DNA of 64,000 nucleotides from Nostoc carneum NIES-2107 (GTDB lineage: Bacteria; Cyanobacteriota; Cyanobacteriia; Cyanobacteriales; Nostocaceae), in assembly GCA_002368155.1 (NCBI GenBank), contig AP018180.1, positions 7,744,561 to 7,808,560 of the forward strand, given 5' to 3'. A program made the position numbers and the translations under genes. The notes under the pieces are model-generated. The model had not been told where the DNA came from, did no database searches, and saw nothing but the letters and a program-made list of their open reading frames with translations. Shown here one piece after another: positions 8,947-17,707 of the stretch. Position 1 is the first letter of the stretch; each line of letters opens with the position of its first letter.

Positions 8947-9912
8947 TTAATATGTTTCAAGTAGATATTTCGTTAAATCATCCAGAATAGCATTAGCTGA
9001 TAGGACACTGCCAATTACCCAGGAACCAGAATCAACAGTGTAAACTTTCTGATTTTTAACTACATTCAGTGTTTGCCATAAAGGAGTCTCTTGATATTTT
9101 TGAAATAGTTCTGTTGCACCTGGGTCTACTGCTACAAATAAAATATCTGCATCAAGTAGATCTATGCGTTCTAAGCTCAGTATTATCAAAATATCTTCAG
9201 GCGTTTTAATCAACTGACTCTGTTTAATCGGCATAGAAATTCCGGCTGCTTTCACAATACTGCCAGGAAATGAAAATTGGGAATGAAACTCAGGTAGTTG
9301 CTCACCACCATGAAAACGACTCACAGAAACTTTTAGTGTGTCAAGTTTATTTCCTAACTCTGCTCTAATAGTTTTAAGTCGCTGTTCATATTGGGTGATT
9401 AATCCTTCAGCTTTTTCATTTTTATTAGTAAAATAACCTATTTGTCGTAAATGCATTTGCCAATTGGTATAAGAATAGTTGGCTTTAACTGTAGGCGCTA
9501 TTTGTGACAATACTTTATAACTACCTGAATCTATTCCATACACACCAACAATTAAATCAGGCTTTAATTGCAATATTTTCTCTAGATTAACCTGTGGTTC
9601 TTTTCCTATAGAATTTATCCTTGTAAGCTTATTTTTAAGAAGATTTGCTTTGCTACCAGCAAAAGCAGGATGTGGTATTCCTATTGGCTTTAAGTCTAAT
9701 GCAACTAAAGCTTCTAATGCTATTTGATCTACCGCAATAATGCGTTGTGGCTTTAAGGGAACACAAGTTTTTCCTAATTCATGCTGAATTAATCGACATT
9801 CTGAAGCTGATGATATTTGATTTGATAAATTTGGGTTTGAATAGTGATAACAAGCAGTCACTAGCAAAAAAGTTATTACAAGTAATAAACTACTAAATTT
9901 ATGTAATTTCAC
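8947..9912 (-). CDS. Iron-siderophore ABC transporter substrate-binding lipoprotein (FecB/FhuD type)
   Basis: A 321-residue periplasmic-binding protein. A lipoprotein signal ends in LVTAC with the lipidated cysteine at C21. The mature part has the class III (helical backbone) pattern: RIIAVDQIALEALVALDLKPIG, LKPDLIVG, and a C-terminal VYTVDSGSW. Such proteins deliver ferric siderophores or other metal chelates to an inner-membrane importer. No importer permease or ATPase is adjacent, so it must share one encoded elsewhere. It is the last gene of a - strand run with two exporters (50-base gaps), which links it to the siderophore-like NRPS genes. Confidence 0.88.
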   Translation of the reverse strand: MKLHKFSSLLLVITFLLVTACYHYSNPNLSNQISSASECRLIQHELGKTCVPLKPQRIIAVDQIALEALVALDLKPIGIPHPAFAGSKANLLKNKLTRINSIGKEPQVNLEKILQLKPDLIVGVYGIDSGSYKVLSQIAPTVKANYSYTNWQMHLRQIGYFTNKNEKAEGLITQYEQRLKTIRAELGNKLDTLKVSVSRFHGGEQLPEFHSQFSFPGSIVKAAGISMPIKQSQLIKTPEDILIILSLERIDLLDADILFVAVDPGATELFQKYQETPLWQTLNVVKNQKVYTVDSGSWVIGSVLSANAILDDLTKYLLETY

Positions 9913-9961
9913 GATTCTCTCTAATTATTAAATATTTTCAAATATTGGCAAATTTAAATCG

Positions 9962-11812
9962 CTATAAAATCCAATCAGCTTGCTCATTAGCTAAAATATC
10001 ATCAAACTTTCCTTGGGCGACAATTCTACCTGCTTTCATCATAATAATCTGGTCAGCACGACGTAAAACATAACGGCGATGAGACACTACAAGACAGGTT
10101 GGTGTCCAATTTTGTTTTTCACTGTTATTATTAAATATCTGCGACCATAAAGCTAATTCTGTCTCTACATCTAAAGCACTAGAAAGGTCATCAAAAACCA
10201 GCAATTCTGGTTGACGAACAAACATACGCGCGGCTGCTAAACGTTGCAATTGTCCACCAGACAATCTCACTCCTTTTGCTCCCACTAAAGTTTCCATTTT
10301 TTGATTCATGGTGGCTAAATCTTGTTCAAATACTGACATTTTTAGGGCTTGTTCAATTTCAAAATCATCTTTTTCTAAGCCAAGTAAAATATTTTCTCTG
10401 AGTGTATAACTAAACAGTTGGGGAATTTGAGGAGTATAAGCACTACGAGGTGGTACAAAGAAATTAGCAGGGTCTTCTACTAGTAAACCATTCCAATAAA
10501 TAGCACCCGATCGCAGGGGTAATAGTCCTAATAAAGTTCGTATTAGTGTTGTTTTACCAGAACCGATGCGACCAGTAATCACAGTCAAACTACCACGTTG
10601 TAGCTGAAAACTGATGTCTGTGATTCCTTGGTTAGTATCGGGATAGTGGTAAGTAAGGTTAGATATAGTTAATAATTGTAAGGAATGTTCATCTTGCTTT
10701 TGTGGTTGTTTTAAAGGTGGCAGTTTTTGTTGGTAATCGCCTATGGTGGGGCGTAGTCCATCGCGCAGGTTATTGAGATAAAGTGGATTTTTGGCTACTA
10801 AGATATCTGCTGTCGCACCAGAAAGCAACGTTGTCATCCGTTCAAAGGAGACTTCGGTTTGTTTGTACAAGGCTATGAATCTCCCTAAAGAGTTAAAAAA
10901 GCCAGTCACAAAGGCCAGATTATAAATAAATAGAGCAAAGTCACCTACAGTCAAGTTACTAGTTTTGCTTTGAATTAATACAGAAGCTAGCAGCAAAATT
11001 AAACCCGTTCCTAGGTTTACCATGTTTTGAAATACAGAATCTAACATGGCATTTAATAAACTATCTCTCACCATTACTTGGCGGCGTTGGTCATTGAGAG
11101 TGCGAAAATGATGCAGTACATCTTGTTCTGCACCAGCTACTTTAATTGCTTGGACTGAACTAAAGATTTCGCCTAAAATTCCTGTCACTTTCTCTGTTGC
11201 TTGGCGGCTAGCTTTGCGGTATCTTTTAATGTAAGTTTCTGCTTTTTGAATAATGGCGATCGCGCCGACCAAAGGCAGAAACACAAACAAGGTCATTTGG
11301 ACATTAACGCTTAATAAAATTCCGAGGCAAAGAATCGCAAATATTCCTTCTCCCAGCAGTTCTGATACCCATGCCACATTGTCTTCTATTTGTTGAGCAT
11401 CATCCCGAAAATAACTAATAATTTCACCTTGAGATACAACTTTTTCTACCTCGCTGTTAACAATCACAGGTTGAGCCGTAGGATTGTTTAATAAACGTTC
11501 TAATAGATTGCGCCGCACCAATGAACTCATGGTGAAACGGTGCTGTGTTTTGGTTAAACGTCCGGCAAATATTGTCCCAATATGTCCTAAATGTAGAGTC
11601 ACCAACAACACAATCCATGCTATAGGCGTTAACCCAAATTGTGCTTTATTGGTGAGGCTATTAAAGAATTCTCGGATAATTAATCCAGGGATTGCAGGCA
11701 AGCCCATAATTAAAATCCAGAAGCAGGTATCAATTGTGTATAGTTTTGGTTGATAGCAAATTAAGTTCCATAATAATTTCCAGCCTGGGGCTTTTTGAGT
11801 GGCGAATAACAT
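9962..11812 (-). CDS. ABC exporter half-transporter (transmembrane + ATPase), degenerate ATP site
   Basis: 616 residues: an N-terminal six-helix exporter membrane domain (about 1-330), then a nucleotide-binding domain from about 375. Walker A is GRIGSGKTT, the signature is LSGGQLQR, and the H-loop is VSHRR. Walker B reads LLVFDD, with aspartate replacing the usual catalytic glutamate, so this site is probably weak. The neighbouring gene at 11863 has a normal Walker B, the arrangement known in heterodimeric exporters. Likely role: export of the NRPS product. The 50-base gaps on both sides indicate an operon. Confidence 0.9.
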   Translation of the reverse strand: MLFATQKAPGWKLLWNLICYQPKLYTIDTCFWILIMGLPAIPGLIIREFFNSLTNKAQFGLTPIAWIVLLVTLHLGHIGTIFAGRLTKTQHRFTMSSLVRRNLLERLLNNPTAQPVIVNSEVEKVVSQGEIISYFRDDAQQIEDNVAWVSELLGEGIFAILCLGILLSVNVQMTLFVFLPLVGAIAIIQKAETYIKRYRKASRQATEKVTGILGEIFSSVQAIKVAGAEQDVLHHFRTLNDQRRQVMVRDSLLNAMLDSVFQNMVNLGTGLILLLASVLIQSKTSNLTVGDFALFIYNLAFVTGFFNSLGRFIALYKQTEVSFERMTTLLSGATADILVAKNPLYLNNLRDGLRPTIGDYQQKLPPLKQPQKQDEHSLQLLTISNLTYHYPDTNQGITDISFQLQRGSLTVITGRIGSGKTTLIRTLLGLLPLRSGAIYWNGLLVEDPANFFVPPRSAYTPQIPQLFSYTLRENILLGLEKDDFEIEQALKMSVFEQDLATMNQKMETLVGAKGVRLSGGQLQRLAAARMFVRQPELLVFDDLSSALDVETELALWSQIFNNNSEKQNWTPTCLVVSHRRYVLRRADQIIMMKAGRIVAQGKFDDILANEQADWIL

Positions 11813-11862
11813 AATATTTAGTCATTCCAAGAAGAGTGTGAGGTTAATTAGCGTCACCAAAA

Positions 11863-13659
11863 TTAAACTAATAAATCGCTTAAACCAGTCTTGAGTAATT
11901 GAGCAAAGCGGGAATGAGAATTTTGCATTAATTCGTCCCGTAATCCATATTCGCTGACCCGGCCTTGATCTAAAATGAGGATTTGATTTGCTCTTTGTAC
12001 GGTTGCTAATCGGTGGGCGATAATGATGCCTGTACGTCCAATTAATAGCCGATCTATAGCTTTTTCAATTAGTTTTTCTGTTATGGGATCGAGGCGTGAG
12101 GATGCTTCATCTAAGATGACAAGACCAGGGTCTTTCAGAAAAACACGGGCAAATGCTAACAATTGCGCTTGTCCTGCTGATAAGCCGCTACTATCAGGCC
12201 CTAATTCAGTGTCTAAATCTTTGGGTAATGAATGTAGCCATGCAGATAATCCCAACATCTCTAAGGTTTCATAGATGCGCTCGTCGCTAATATTTTGGTT
12301 AAAAAAGGTGAGATTGTTACGAACTGTGGTTTGGAATAACTGCACATTCTGAGTGACTAGTCCGACGTGCTGGGGTAAATCTGTTAAGGGAGTCTGTTTG
12401 ATAGGCACATTTCCCAAGCTAATTGTTCCTGATTGTGTGTCATATAACCTGAGTAATAAGCGTGCTAGTGTGGTTTTACCGCTACCTGTACGTCCTAATA
12501 GCCCCAACACATGGCCGGGTGGTAAATGAAAAGATATATCTTGCAGGATTAATTCTAGTTTTGGATTTTGCTTATTGATGCGTAGCCTCGTAGAGGCTTG
12601 TCCTTGGACATCGCTATAGCTGAATGAGACATTTGCAAATGTCACAGAAAGTGCGCCATGAGAAAGTCTCTCTTCACCTCCAGCACTCAGTGGCGATCGC
12701 ACTTGAAATAAATCCTGAATACGATAAATACTAGCTTCTGCCTGTTGCAGATCTTCTAACTGAGTGCGAATTTGTTCAATTGGTTCGCTTAAAACTGTAG
12801 TGTAATAAAACAATATATATGCAGTGCCGATGGAGATTGCTTTTTGATTCCACAGGTAAAGAGCTACAGCTAAAGCAATCACATTACCTAGAGTGAATAT
12901 ACCGTTAGTGGTCGTCCAGAGGATCGTATCTGCAAAGCGGGCTTTGTGATAGGTTGGTAGCCAGCGTTGCAAAATTTTATAGAAGCGGTGCATCACATAA
13001 CTTTTTGCACCGTTTGCCCTGATGTCTTCAATACCAGTTAATTGCTCACCTAAAAACCCAAAAAACTCTGCATTGACTTGGCGATAGCTTCCCCAATAGG
13101 GAACGGCGATGGAACGCAGACTAATTAGAGTAGATAATGCTGTAATGGCGAAAAATGAAATAGCCATCCCAGCTCGCCAATCTTCGGCGAACATCACCAC
13201 AATTACACCCAAAATCAGTAGCAAACTACCTAAGATGTAAACGCTAAATTTCGAGAAAAACTTAGAAAGATTTTGAATATCTCCATCTACTCGTTCTACT
13301 AATTCACCAGGTGTAGTCATCTTGTGAAAAGATAAATCGAGTTTCAAGCAATGCTCAACTAAATCGGCACGTAAGGCATTAGTGGCCGTCCAAGCAACGT
13401 TTTCGCCATAGTATGTAGCTGCAATTGACATTAATTGCGTTAATAAAGCTACACCAATAAACAGAAATGCGGCTACGAATAATTTCTGCACTGAACCGCC
13501 TGATACAGCTGTATCAATGAAATTACGTAGAATTTGCGGGTTGAGCAACTGCAAGCCAATACTAGCTAATAGCGCGATCGCAAACTTGACAACGCGCCCC
13601 TTTTGAGGCTTGAGATAGTCTATTAATAAATTCCCAAACTGTTTTAGACCAATTTTCAT
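11863..13659 (-). CDS. ABC exporter half-transporter (transmembrane + ATPase)
   Basis: 598 residues from ATG 13659 (MKIGLKQFGNL). The frame is open to 13710, but the extra 17 residues are not hydrophobic or family-like. The membrane domain covers about 1-310. The nucleotide-binding domain has GRTGSGKTT (Walker A), LSAGQAQLLA (a slightly divergent signature), LVILDEASSRLD (Walker B with the catalytic glutamate) and IIAHRL (H-loop). It is probably the first gene of the three-gene - strand operon and the heterodimer partner of the protein at 9962. Substrate inferred from neighbours. Confidence 0.9.
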   Translation of the reverse strand: MKIGLKQFGNLLIDYLKPQKGRVVKFAIALLASIGLQLLNPQILRNFIDTAVSGGSVQKLFVAAFLFIGVALLTQLMSIAATYYGENVAWTATNALRADLVEHCLKLDLSFHKMTTPGELVERVDGDIQNLSKFFSKFSVYILGSLLLILGVIVVMFAEDWRAGMAISFFAITALSTLISLRSIAVPYWGSYRQVNAEFFGFLGEQLTGIEDIRANGAKSYVMHRFYKILQRWLPTYHKARFADTILWTTTNGIFTLGNVIALAVALYLWNQKAISIGTAYILFYYTTVLSEPIEQIRTQLEDLQQAEASIYRIQDLFQVRSPLSAGGEERLSHGALSVTFANVSFSYSDVQGQASTRLRINKQNPKLELILQDISFHLPPGHVLGLLGRTGSGKTTLARLLLRLYDTQSGTISLGNVPIKQTPLTDLPQHVGLVTQNVQLFQTTVRNNLTFFNQNISDERIYETLEMLGLSAWLHSLPKDLDTELGPDSSGLSAGQAQLLAFARVFLKDPGLVILDEASSRLDPITEKLIEKAIDRLLIGRTGIIIAHRLATVQRANQILILDQGRVSEYGLRDELMQNSHSRFAQLLKTGLSDLLV

Positions 13660-13919
13660 AACGTCGCCAAATATCAGCCAGAAATGTTCTGAATGTTGTA
13701 TTCCAATCAAAATTAATTGAGAAAATTATGCAAAAACAGTATACTATACAAATGCTTAACAACCTAGTAAGAATTCTTTTGCCATAATTTAGTGCCAATT
13801 AATTTCAATAAAATTAGGATTTGCTGACTTTAGCAGTACAACAAGGCAAACTAGCAAAAATTCATCGATCAAAATCTGAGTGACTGACTATTGTTAATTT
13901 TTTGTGGTGTGTAGGTCAT

Positions 13920-14942
13920 ATGGTGAGCAATCAGACTCATAACAAGTGCCGTTTTTGTTCAGAGATTTCCCAAGCTAATGGTGAAGACCCTATCGGTTCT
14001 GCTAATGCAGTGGCACAATATTTAATTATTGAAGCTCAACAACCTTGGCCAGATCTGATGTGGATTGAACCAGAACCTGTGCCGCCAGAGGTTGTGGAAG
14101 CATTGAATTTTTTGAACTACGTGACGGAACCTGAGAATATTCGGCCCTTGGCGATCGCTCCTGATCGGGAATACTCTATACCTGGTTATAAACACGTATT
14201 CCACTACCGCCAACCAGCAGGGTTATTTGCTGAGTATGAGAAACAAGCATTTCTCGTACCTGATGCTGAAATTGGCGCTTTAGCACTGGCTTTAATCAAA
14301 GAACCAGAAAAACTGGTAGATTTTGAACAGTATCGGCAAGGTAGTAATCATATTAGAGAATTACTTGTTTGTATCCACGGCAACGTTGATGTTGCTTGTA
14401 GCAAATTTGGTTATCCTCTTTACAAAAAATTGCGTTCTGAGTATGGTGCTTTACCTAATAGCAACTTGCGCGTTTGGCGAAGTAGCCATTTTGGTGGTCA
14501 TCAGTTTGCGCCTACCTTAGTTGATTTACCTCAAGGACGCTACTACGGGCGTTTACAGCCAGAAATTTTAGATTTATTAGTATGGAATCATGGTTCCGTC
14601 CAAGAACTTTATCCTTACTATCGCGGATGGGGTGGTTTACCCTATTTCGCGCAAATTGTAGAAAGAGAAATATGGATGCAAGTAGGTTGGAATTGGCTGG
14701 AATATCAAAAATTAGGTCAAGTTCTTGCTGACGATCAAATTAATGAAGAATGGGCAGATGTTCGGATTGATTTCACAACACCACATGGAAGTCGTGGTGC
14801 TTATGAAGCCAAAGTAGAAGTCAGTGGTTATGTAATGACTGCTTTTGAATCAGGAGAAAATCAACCATTGGAAGAAATTAAGCAATATCGTGTTAGCAAT
14901 TTAGTGAAATTAGAGTTGGAATCTGTATCAGATTTTTCGTGA
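13920..14942 (+). CDS. Sucrase/ferredoxin-like (Suc_Fer-like) protein
   Basis: 340 residues from ATG 13920. The frame is open six codons further to a TTG, but the ATG is preferred. It has the N-terminal cysteine pair (CRFCSE) and a thioredoxin-like ferredoxin segment: LLVCIHGNVDVACSKFGYPL, then VWRSSHFGGHQFAPTLV and GRYYGRL. These match the Suc_Fer-like family, whose members bind a [2Fe-2S] cluster through cysteines and histidines. It is transcribed divergently from the exporter operon, sharing a 260-bp promoter region. A role in reductive iron release from the siderophore is an attractive but unproven inference. Confidence 0.8.
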   Translation: MVSNQTHNKCRFCSEISQANGEDPIGSANAVAQYLIIEAQQPWPDLMWIEPEPVPPEVVEALNFLNYVTEPENIRPLAIAPDREYSIPGYKHVFHYRQPAGLFAEYEKQAFLVPDAEIGALALALIKEPEKLVDFEQYRQGSNHIRELLVCIHGNVDVACSKFGYPLYKKLRSEYGALPNSNLRVWRSSHFGGHQFAPTLVDLPQGRYYGRLQPEILDLLVWNHGSVQELYPYYRGWGGLPYFAQIVEREIWMQVGWNWLEYQKLGQVLADDQINEEWADVRIDFTTPHGSRGAYEAKVEVSGYVMTAFESGENQPLEEIKQYRVSNLVKLELESVSDFS

Positions 14943-14980
14943 AATCCTATAACAATTTTTGGGCTGATGAGGAAGCCGAT

Positions 14981-15158
14981 CTACTCATTGTTAAGATTAC
15001 TGGTTTCGAGCAGTGTAATAGTTGCTTGTGAAGATAAGCCAACACAAGCTGCTAGTTCTTCTAATGCCAAGCGTTCGCGTGCGTTTGTATTCAGCATTTC
15101 GGTTGCAGCTGCAACATCAGCCCTCTCTCTTCACCCTCTTATTTTGGCTAAGGTATTG
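14981..15158 (-). pseudogene. Remnants of integrative-element genes (prim-pol tail plus 46-codon fragment)
   Basis: Read on -, bases 15158 to 15133 match the last codons of the prim-pol gene at 19954-21033 (26 bp, one mismatch), giving NTLAKIRG and a stop. The frame then continues (ADVAAATEMLN ... LALEELAACVGLSSQ ... LETSNLNNE) for about 46 codons to a stop at 14981. I do not recognise this second piece. The arrangement suggests the end of a second, decayed copy of a related element, cut by the transposase-bearing unit to its right. Confidence 0.4.
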
Positions 15159-16502
15159 GTGGTTCTGGAAGCATTTTTAACATTTCCCGAACATATCGAA
15201 AACCACGACAATAAGCCAGAAGATCAACAATGCCAGAGCCAGGATTATCTTGACGGAACTGAGCTAGAAGATAATGAGATAAATTGACCATAAAAAATGA
15301 AAGGTTGACAGCATTAGTCACAGCAGTTTGACCCCTGTTCATGAAATCTTCCAATCCCCAAAATTGTTTGGCATCACGAAAATTAAATTCGATTTGGAAG
15401 CGCAGTTTATAGTAGTCGATTATTTTCTCGTATGATAAACTTAGGTCACTAGAAAACAAAATTATGTGACTGCGATCATCTGTTTTCAGATTAGTTTTTA
15501 CCAAAATCACTACATTCAGAGGCTGGGCAAATTCTTTGTGAAGGAGAGTGCATTGATAAGTATCTGTTTGGATATCTTCTTCAATACTACTTTGATGCAA
15601 ATATTCCTGGGGAATATTACGCCAGTCCAGCTTATCACCGTATTTACGACGAGAACGATGATTGGGGTCAGAATGTTGGTAAGGTATATATAACGCAGAA
15701 TCGTGGCGCAACTTGGAAATTATGTGTAACTTTACCTGCCTAGCCATCTGCAAAGCATTATTGTTCCCAAAGTGACCATCTACGACTAAGTAAGTGAGAG
15801 GAAGAAAGTTAGCTATTAACTTAAATAGCTCATTAATCATCTTCTGAATTCTTAGTAATTCAGCTGTAAAAATCACCTCCTGTTTATTTTTGTTCTTACT
15901 TCCTTTTGGTCGTCCGCGCCCACGTTTTTCTTGTGGTTTTATTTCTGGGCTTGGTGAGACAATACTTTTTTCTACATCGCTCTTGATTACCTGTTCTATC
16001 TGAATCGGAAATGAGTGTCTTTTTTGAACACTGACTAATGATAATGTAAAAAAAGAAAGACCCGATATTGGTTTACTTATTAGACTGGAAAAGAACCTAT
16101 CTAATCCATAAGTTTTTTTCCCGGCTTTGCTTATTACTACTTCGTCTCCTGCCAACAAATAAACATCATTTGGGCAAAACAAATGCCGTCGAAAAAATAC
16201 CCACAACACCGTTGCCCACGGTATGACTGTACGAAAGAATCTGATTACCGACCGATAACTACCACCACTAAGCGTCCAACGCGAAATTCCCAACATCGTT
16301 ACTCGCCCACTCATGGCTAACATCGCCATAATGATCTGGCTCAATTGCCGCATCGTCGTCACTTTTATTTCTGGTAGCAGGCATTGCAACAGTGCTAGTA
16401 TGTCAAACATGGGCTGTGTGTGGCTTTCGAGTTGTTGTTTTGGAAGACTATAACTCTACTACATCAGCCCTCTTTTTATACTCTTTTTTTGGCTACAGTA
16501 TT
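15114..16502 (-). mobile_element. IS4-family-type insertion sequence, ends uncertain
   Basis: A single transposase gene flanked by short non-coding ends. Convincing terminal inverted repeats were not found by eye. Instead, an imperfect direct repeat of about 43 bp (ACATCAGCCCTCT ... TTGGCTA ... GTATTG) lies at 15114-15158 and 16461-16502, on either side of the transposase. The limits given are those of the direct repeats and may not be the true element ends. Confidence 0.5.
15148..16410 (-). CDS. IS4-family transposase (DDE)
   Basis: 420 residues. The first aspartate lies in LLAGDEVVISKAGKKTYG, the second in LVVDGHFGN, and the glutamate is in YKLRFQIEFNFRDAK, which fits the Y-2-R-3-E-6-K signature of the IS4 family. 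A basic proline/arginine/glycine-rich insert (EKRGRGRPKGSKNKNK) near residue 160-175 resembles an AT-hook. The frame is intact, so the protein may be active. Its last codons overlap a sequence related to the prim-pol 3' end, suggesting the gene end was captured at the insertion junction. Confidence 0.87.
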   Translation of the reverse strand: MFDILALLQCLLPEIKVTTMRQLSQIIMAMLAMSGRVTMLGISRWTLSGGSYRSVIRFFRTVIPWATVLWVFFRRHLFCPNDVYLLAGDEVVISKAGKKTYGLDRFFSSLISKPISGLSFFTLSLVSVQKRHSFPIQIEQVIKSDVEKSIVSPSPEIKPQEKRGRGRPKGSKNKNKQEVIFTAELLRIQKMINELFKLIANFLPLTYLVVDGHFGNNNALQMARQVKLHIISKLRHDSALYIPYQHSDPNHRSRRKYGDKLDWRNIPQEYLHQSSIEEDIQTDTYQCTLLHKEFAQPLNVVILVKTNLKTDDRSHIILFSSDLSLSYEKIIDYYKLRFQIEFNFRDAKQFWGLEDFMNRGQTAVTNAVNLSFFMVNLSHYLLAQFRQDNPGSGIVDLLAYCRGFRYVREMLKMLPEPPIP

Positions 16503-16636
16503 GCTTCAAAAACTATAAAGAACTCTATAAGCGATCGCTGATAAGTCTCAAGAACTTTTACTAAGGTAAACTGTTACTCATAATTGATAAGTTAAGCTTA
16601 TTGGCAATAGTTAAAGTTACATATTATGAGTCAATA

Positions 16637-16759
16637 AGCAAAATTACTTAAAATGTTTCTAAAATTGGATTCGGAAACACAATTTTTGAGCAGGCAGTGC
16701 CAAAGATGCTCTGACGCTGACATTTAACTCCAAAAAAATCTATTCTTTTAATGTATTGT
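16637..16759. repeat. About 120-bp direct repeat, copy 1
   Basis: About 90% identical by eye to 19616-19731, in the same orientation. Shared stretches include GGAAACACAATTTTTGAGCA and TCCAAAAAAATCTATTCTTT. The two copies enclose the CRISPR array, the PIN toxin pair and the HNH gene (about 3 kb). No reading frame runs through them. The rest of the 16411-17003 spacer contains a G/C-richer segment (16810-16880) that could be part of the CRISPR leader, and nothing else I recognise. Confidence 0.85.
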
Positions 16760-17003
16760 TGGTAATGATTTTATTGGCTGAGTTAAATCAGTGGGAAATA
16801 AATTGCACTTGTTTCGGGGCTGAAGTCGAAAGCCTCAAACCTCGATTCTTTCGTTCACAGCCCCGGCAACCTTATCAATTATGGGTTTCAGGCTTTTTTC
16901 ATCAAGGATAATTCTCAAATTCGAGTCTCATCTTAAGTAAATTTGACAAGCCCCGAAAATCTGCTGTAGGATTGCCGCTAGGTAAGGCTTTCAGAGCCTA
17001 GCC

Positions 17004-17250
17004 CTTTAAACTTCTTCGGAAGTTGAATTAATGGAAACCTTACTGTACTAAGTCCAACTCCCAAGTAATTACGGCTTTAAACTTCTTCGGAAGTTGAATT
17101 AATGGAAACCGTTTGAGGCGTGAGTCGTAAACTTGTGTAAATGTCTTTAAACTTCTTCGGAAGTTGAATTAATGGAAACTGACACCAAATATGGTAAAAG
17201 CTACCACAACTAATATCTTTAAACTTCTTCGGAAGTTGAATTAATGGAAA
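17004..17250 (+). CRISPR. Orphan CRISPR array, 4 repeats and 3 spacers
   Basis: 35-bp repeats at 17004-17038, 17075-17109, 17145-17179 and 17217-17250. The first three are identical; the last ends GGAAAT instead of GGAAAC. Spacers are 36, 35 and 37 bp. The repeat contains a perfect hairpin, AACTTC-TTCG-GAAGTT, and ends in ATGGAAAC, which fits the 8-base 5' handle of cyanobacterial type I-D/III crRNAs. That and the degenerate last repeat imply transcription to the right with the leader at the left. No cas gene lies in this window, so processing would need proteins encoded elsewhere. Confidence 0.93.
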
Positions 17251-17263
17251 TATTTTATATAAT

Positions 17264-17290
17264 AAAGTCGGAAATTATAACTCCGACTTT
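17264..17290 (+). terminator. Hairpin after the CRISPR array
   Basis: A 9-bp perfect stem (AAAGTCGGA/TCCGACTTT) with a 9-base loop, 13 bases beyond the last repeat. There is no clear T run, so its use as a terminator is uncertain. Confidence 0.5.
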
Positions 17291-17464
17291 CAGTTATTTG
17301 TATAGAGAAATTACCCTTTGACAATACATTTATGGCTTTCTAATATAAGATACATACGGTGAAACCGATGACTGCTAATGACATAGGCAGGTAAGAGCAT
17401 AGCAAGATTTTCATCTTACAAGATGAAATTAAGATAAACTAACCAATAAATCACATAAATAACT

Positions 17465-17707
17465 ATGAATGTACAACTTGTAAACTCTTTGGTAGAGGTG
17501 GTACTAAATCTCTCTCCTGAAGACCAGAAGCTTTTTCATTCTAGACTCCACACCAAACAGCTAGAGAAAGCAACTTACAAACAAATGACACCAACTGAAA
17601 AAGCCGAAAAATTTCGTCAATGGCTGGCTCAATTTCCTAAAAGTAGTGTAAGCCTACCTGCTGAAGCCAGTCTGCGCGAGAATATTTATGGCGATCGCGG
17701 TGTATGA
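17465..17707 (+). CDS. Antitoxin partner of the PIN toxin
   Basis: An 80-residue charged protein with no signal or membrane segment. Its middle (YKQMTPTEKAEKFRQWLAQF) is helical in character. I identify it as antitoxin from context: its stop overlaps the start of the PIN-domain gene (ATGA at 17704), the normal VapBC-type layout. The DNA-binding fold is not recognisable by eye. Confidence 0.7.
   Translation: MNVQLVNSLVEVVLNLSPEDQKLFHSRLHTKQLEKATYKQMTPTEKAEKFRQWLAQFPKSSVSLPAEASLRENIYGDRGV

Noticed and set aside
13660-13919. Fur box between exporter operon and Suc_Fer gene
   Set aside because: AT-rich inverted pieces only; nothing matches a 19-bp Fur consensus well enough.
14967-15287. 106-residue lipoprotein-like frame on +
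   Set aside because: It overlaps the IS4-type transposase 3' end on the other strand, and the lipobox-like VACED is accidental.
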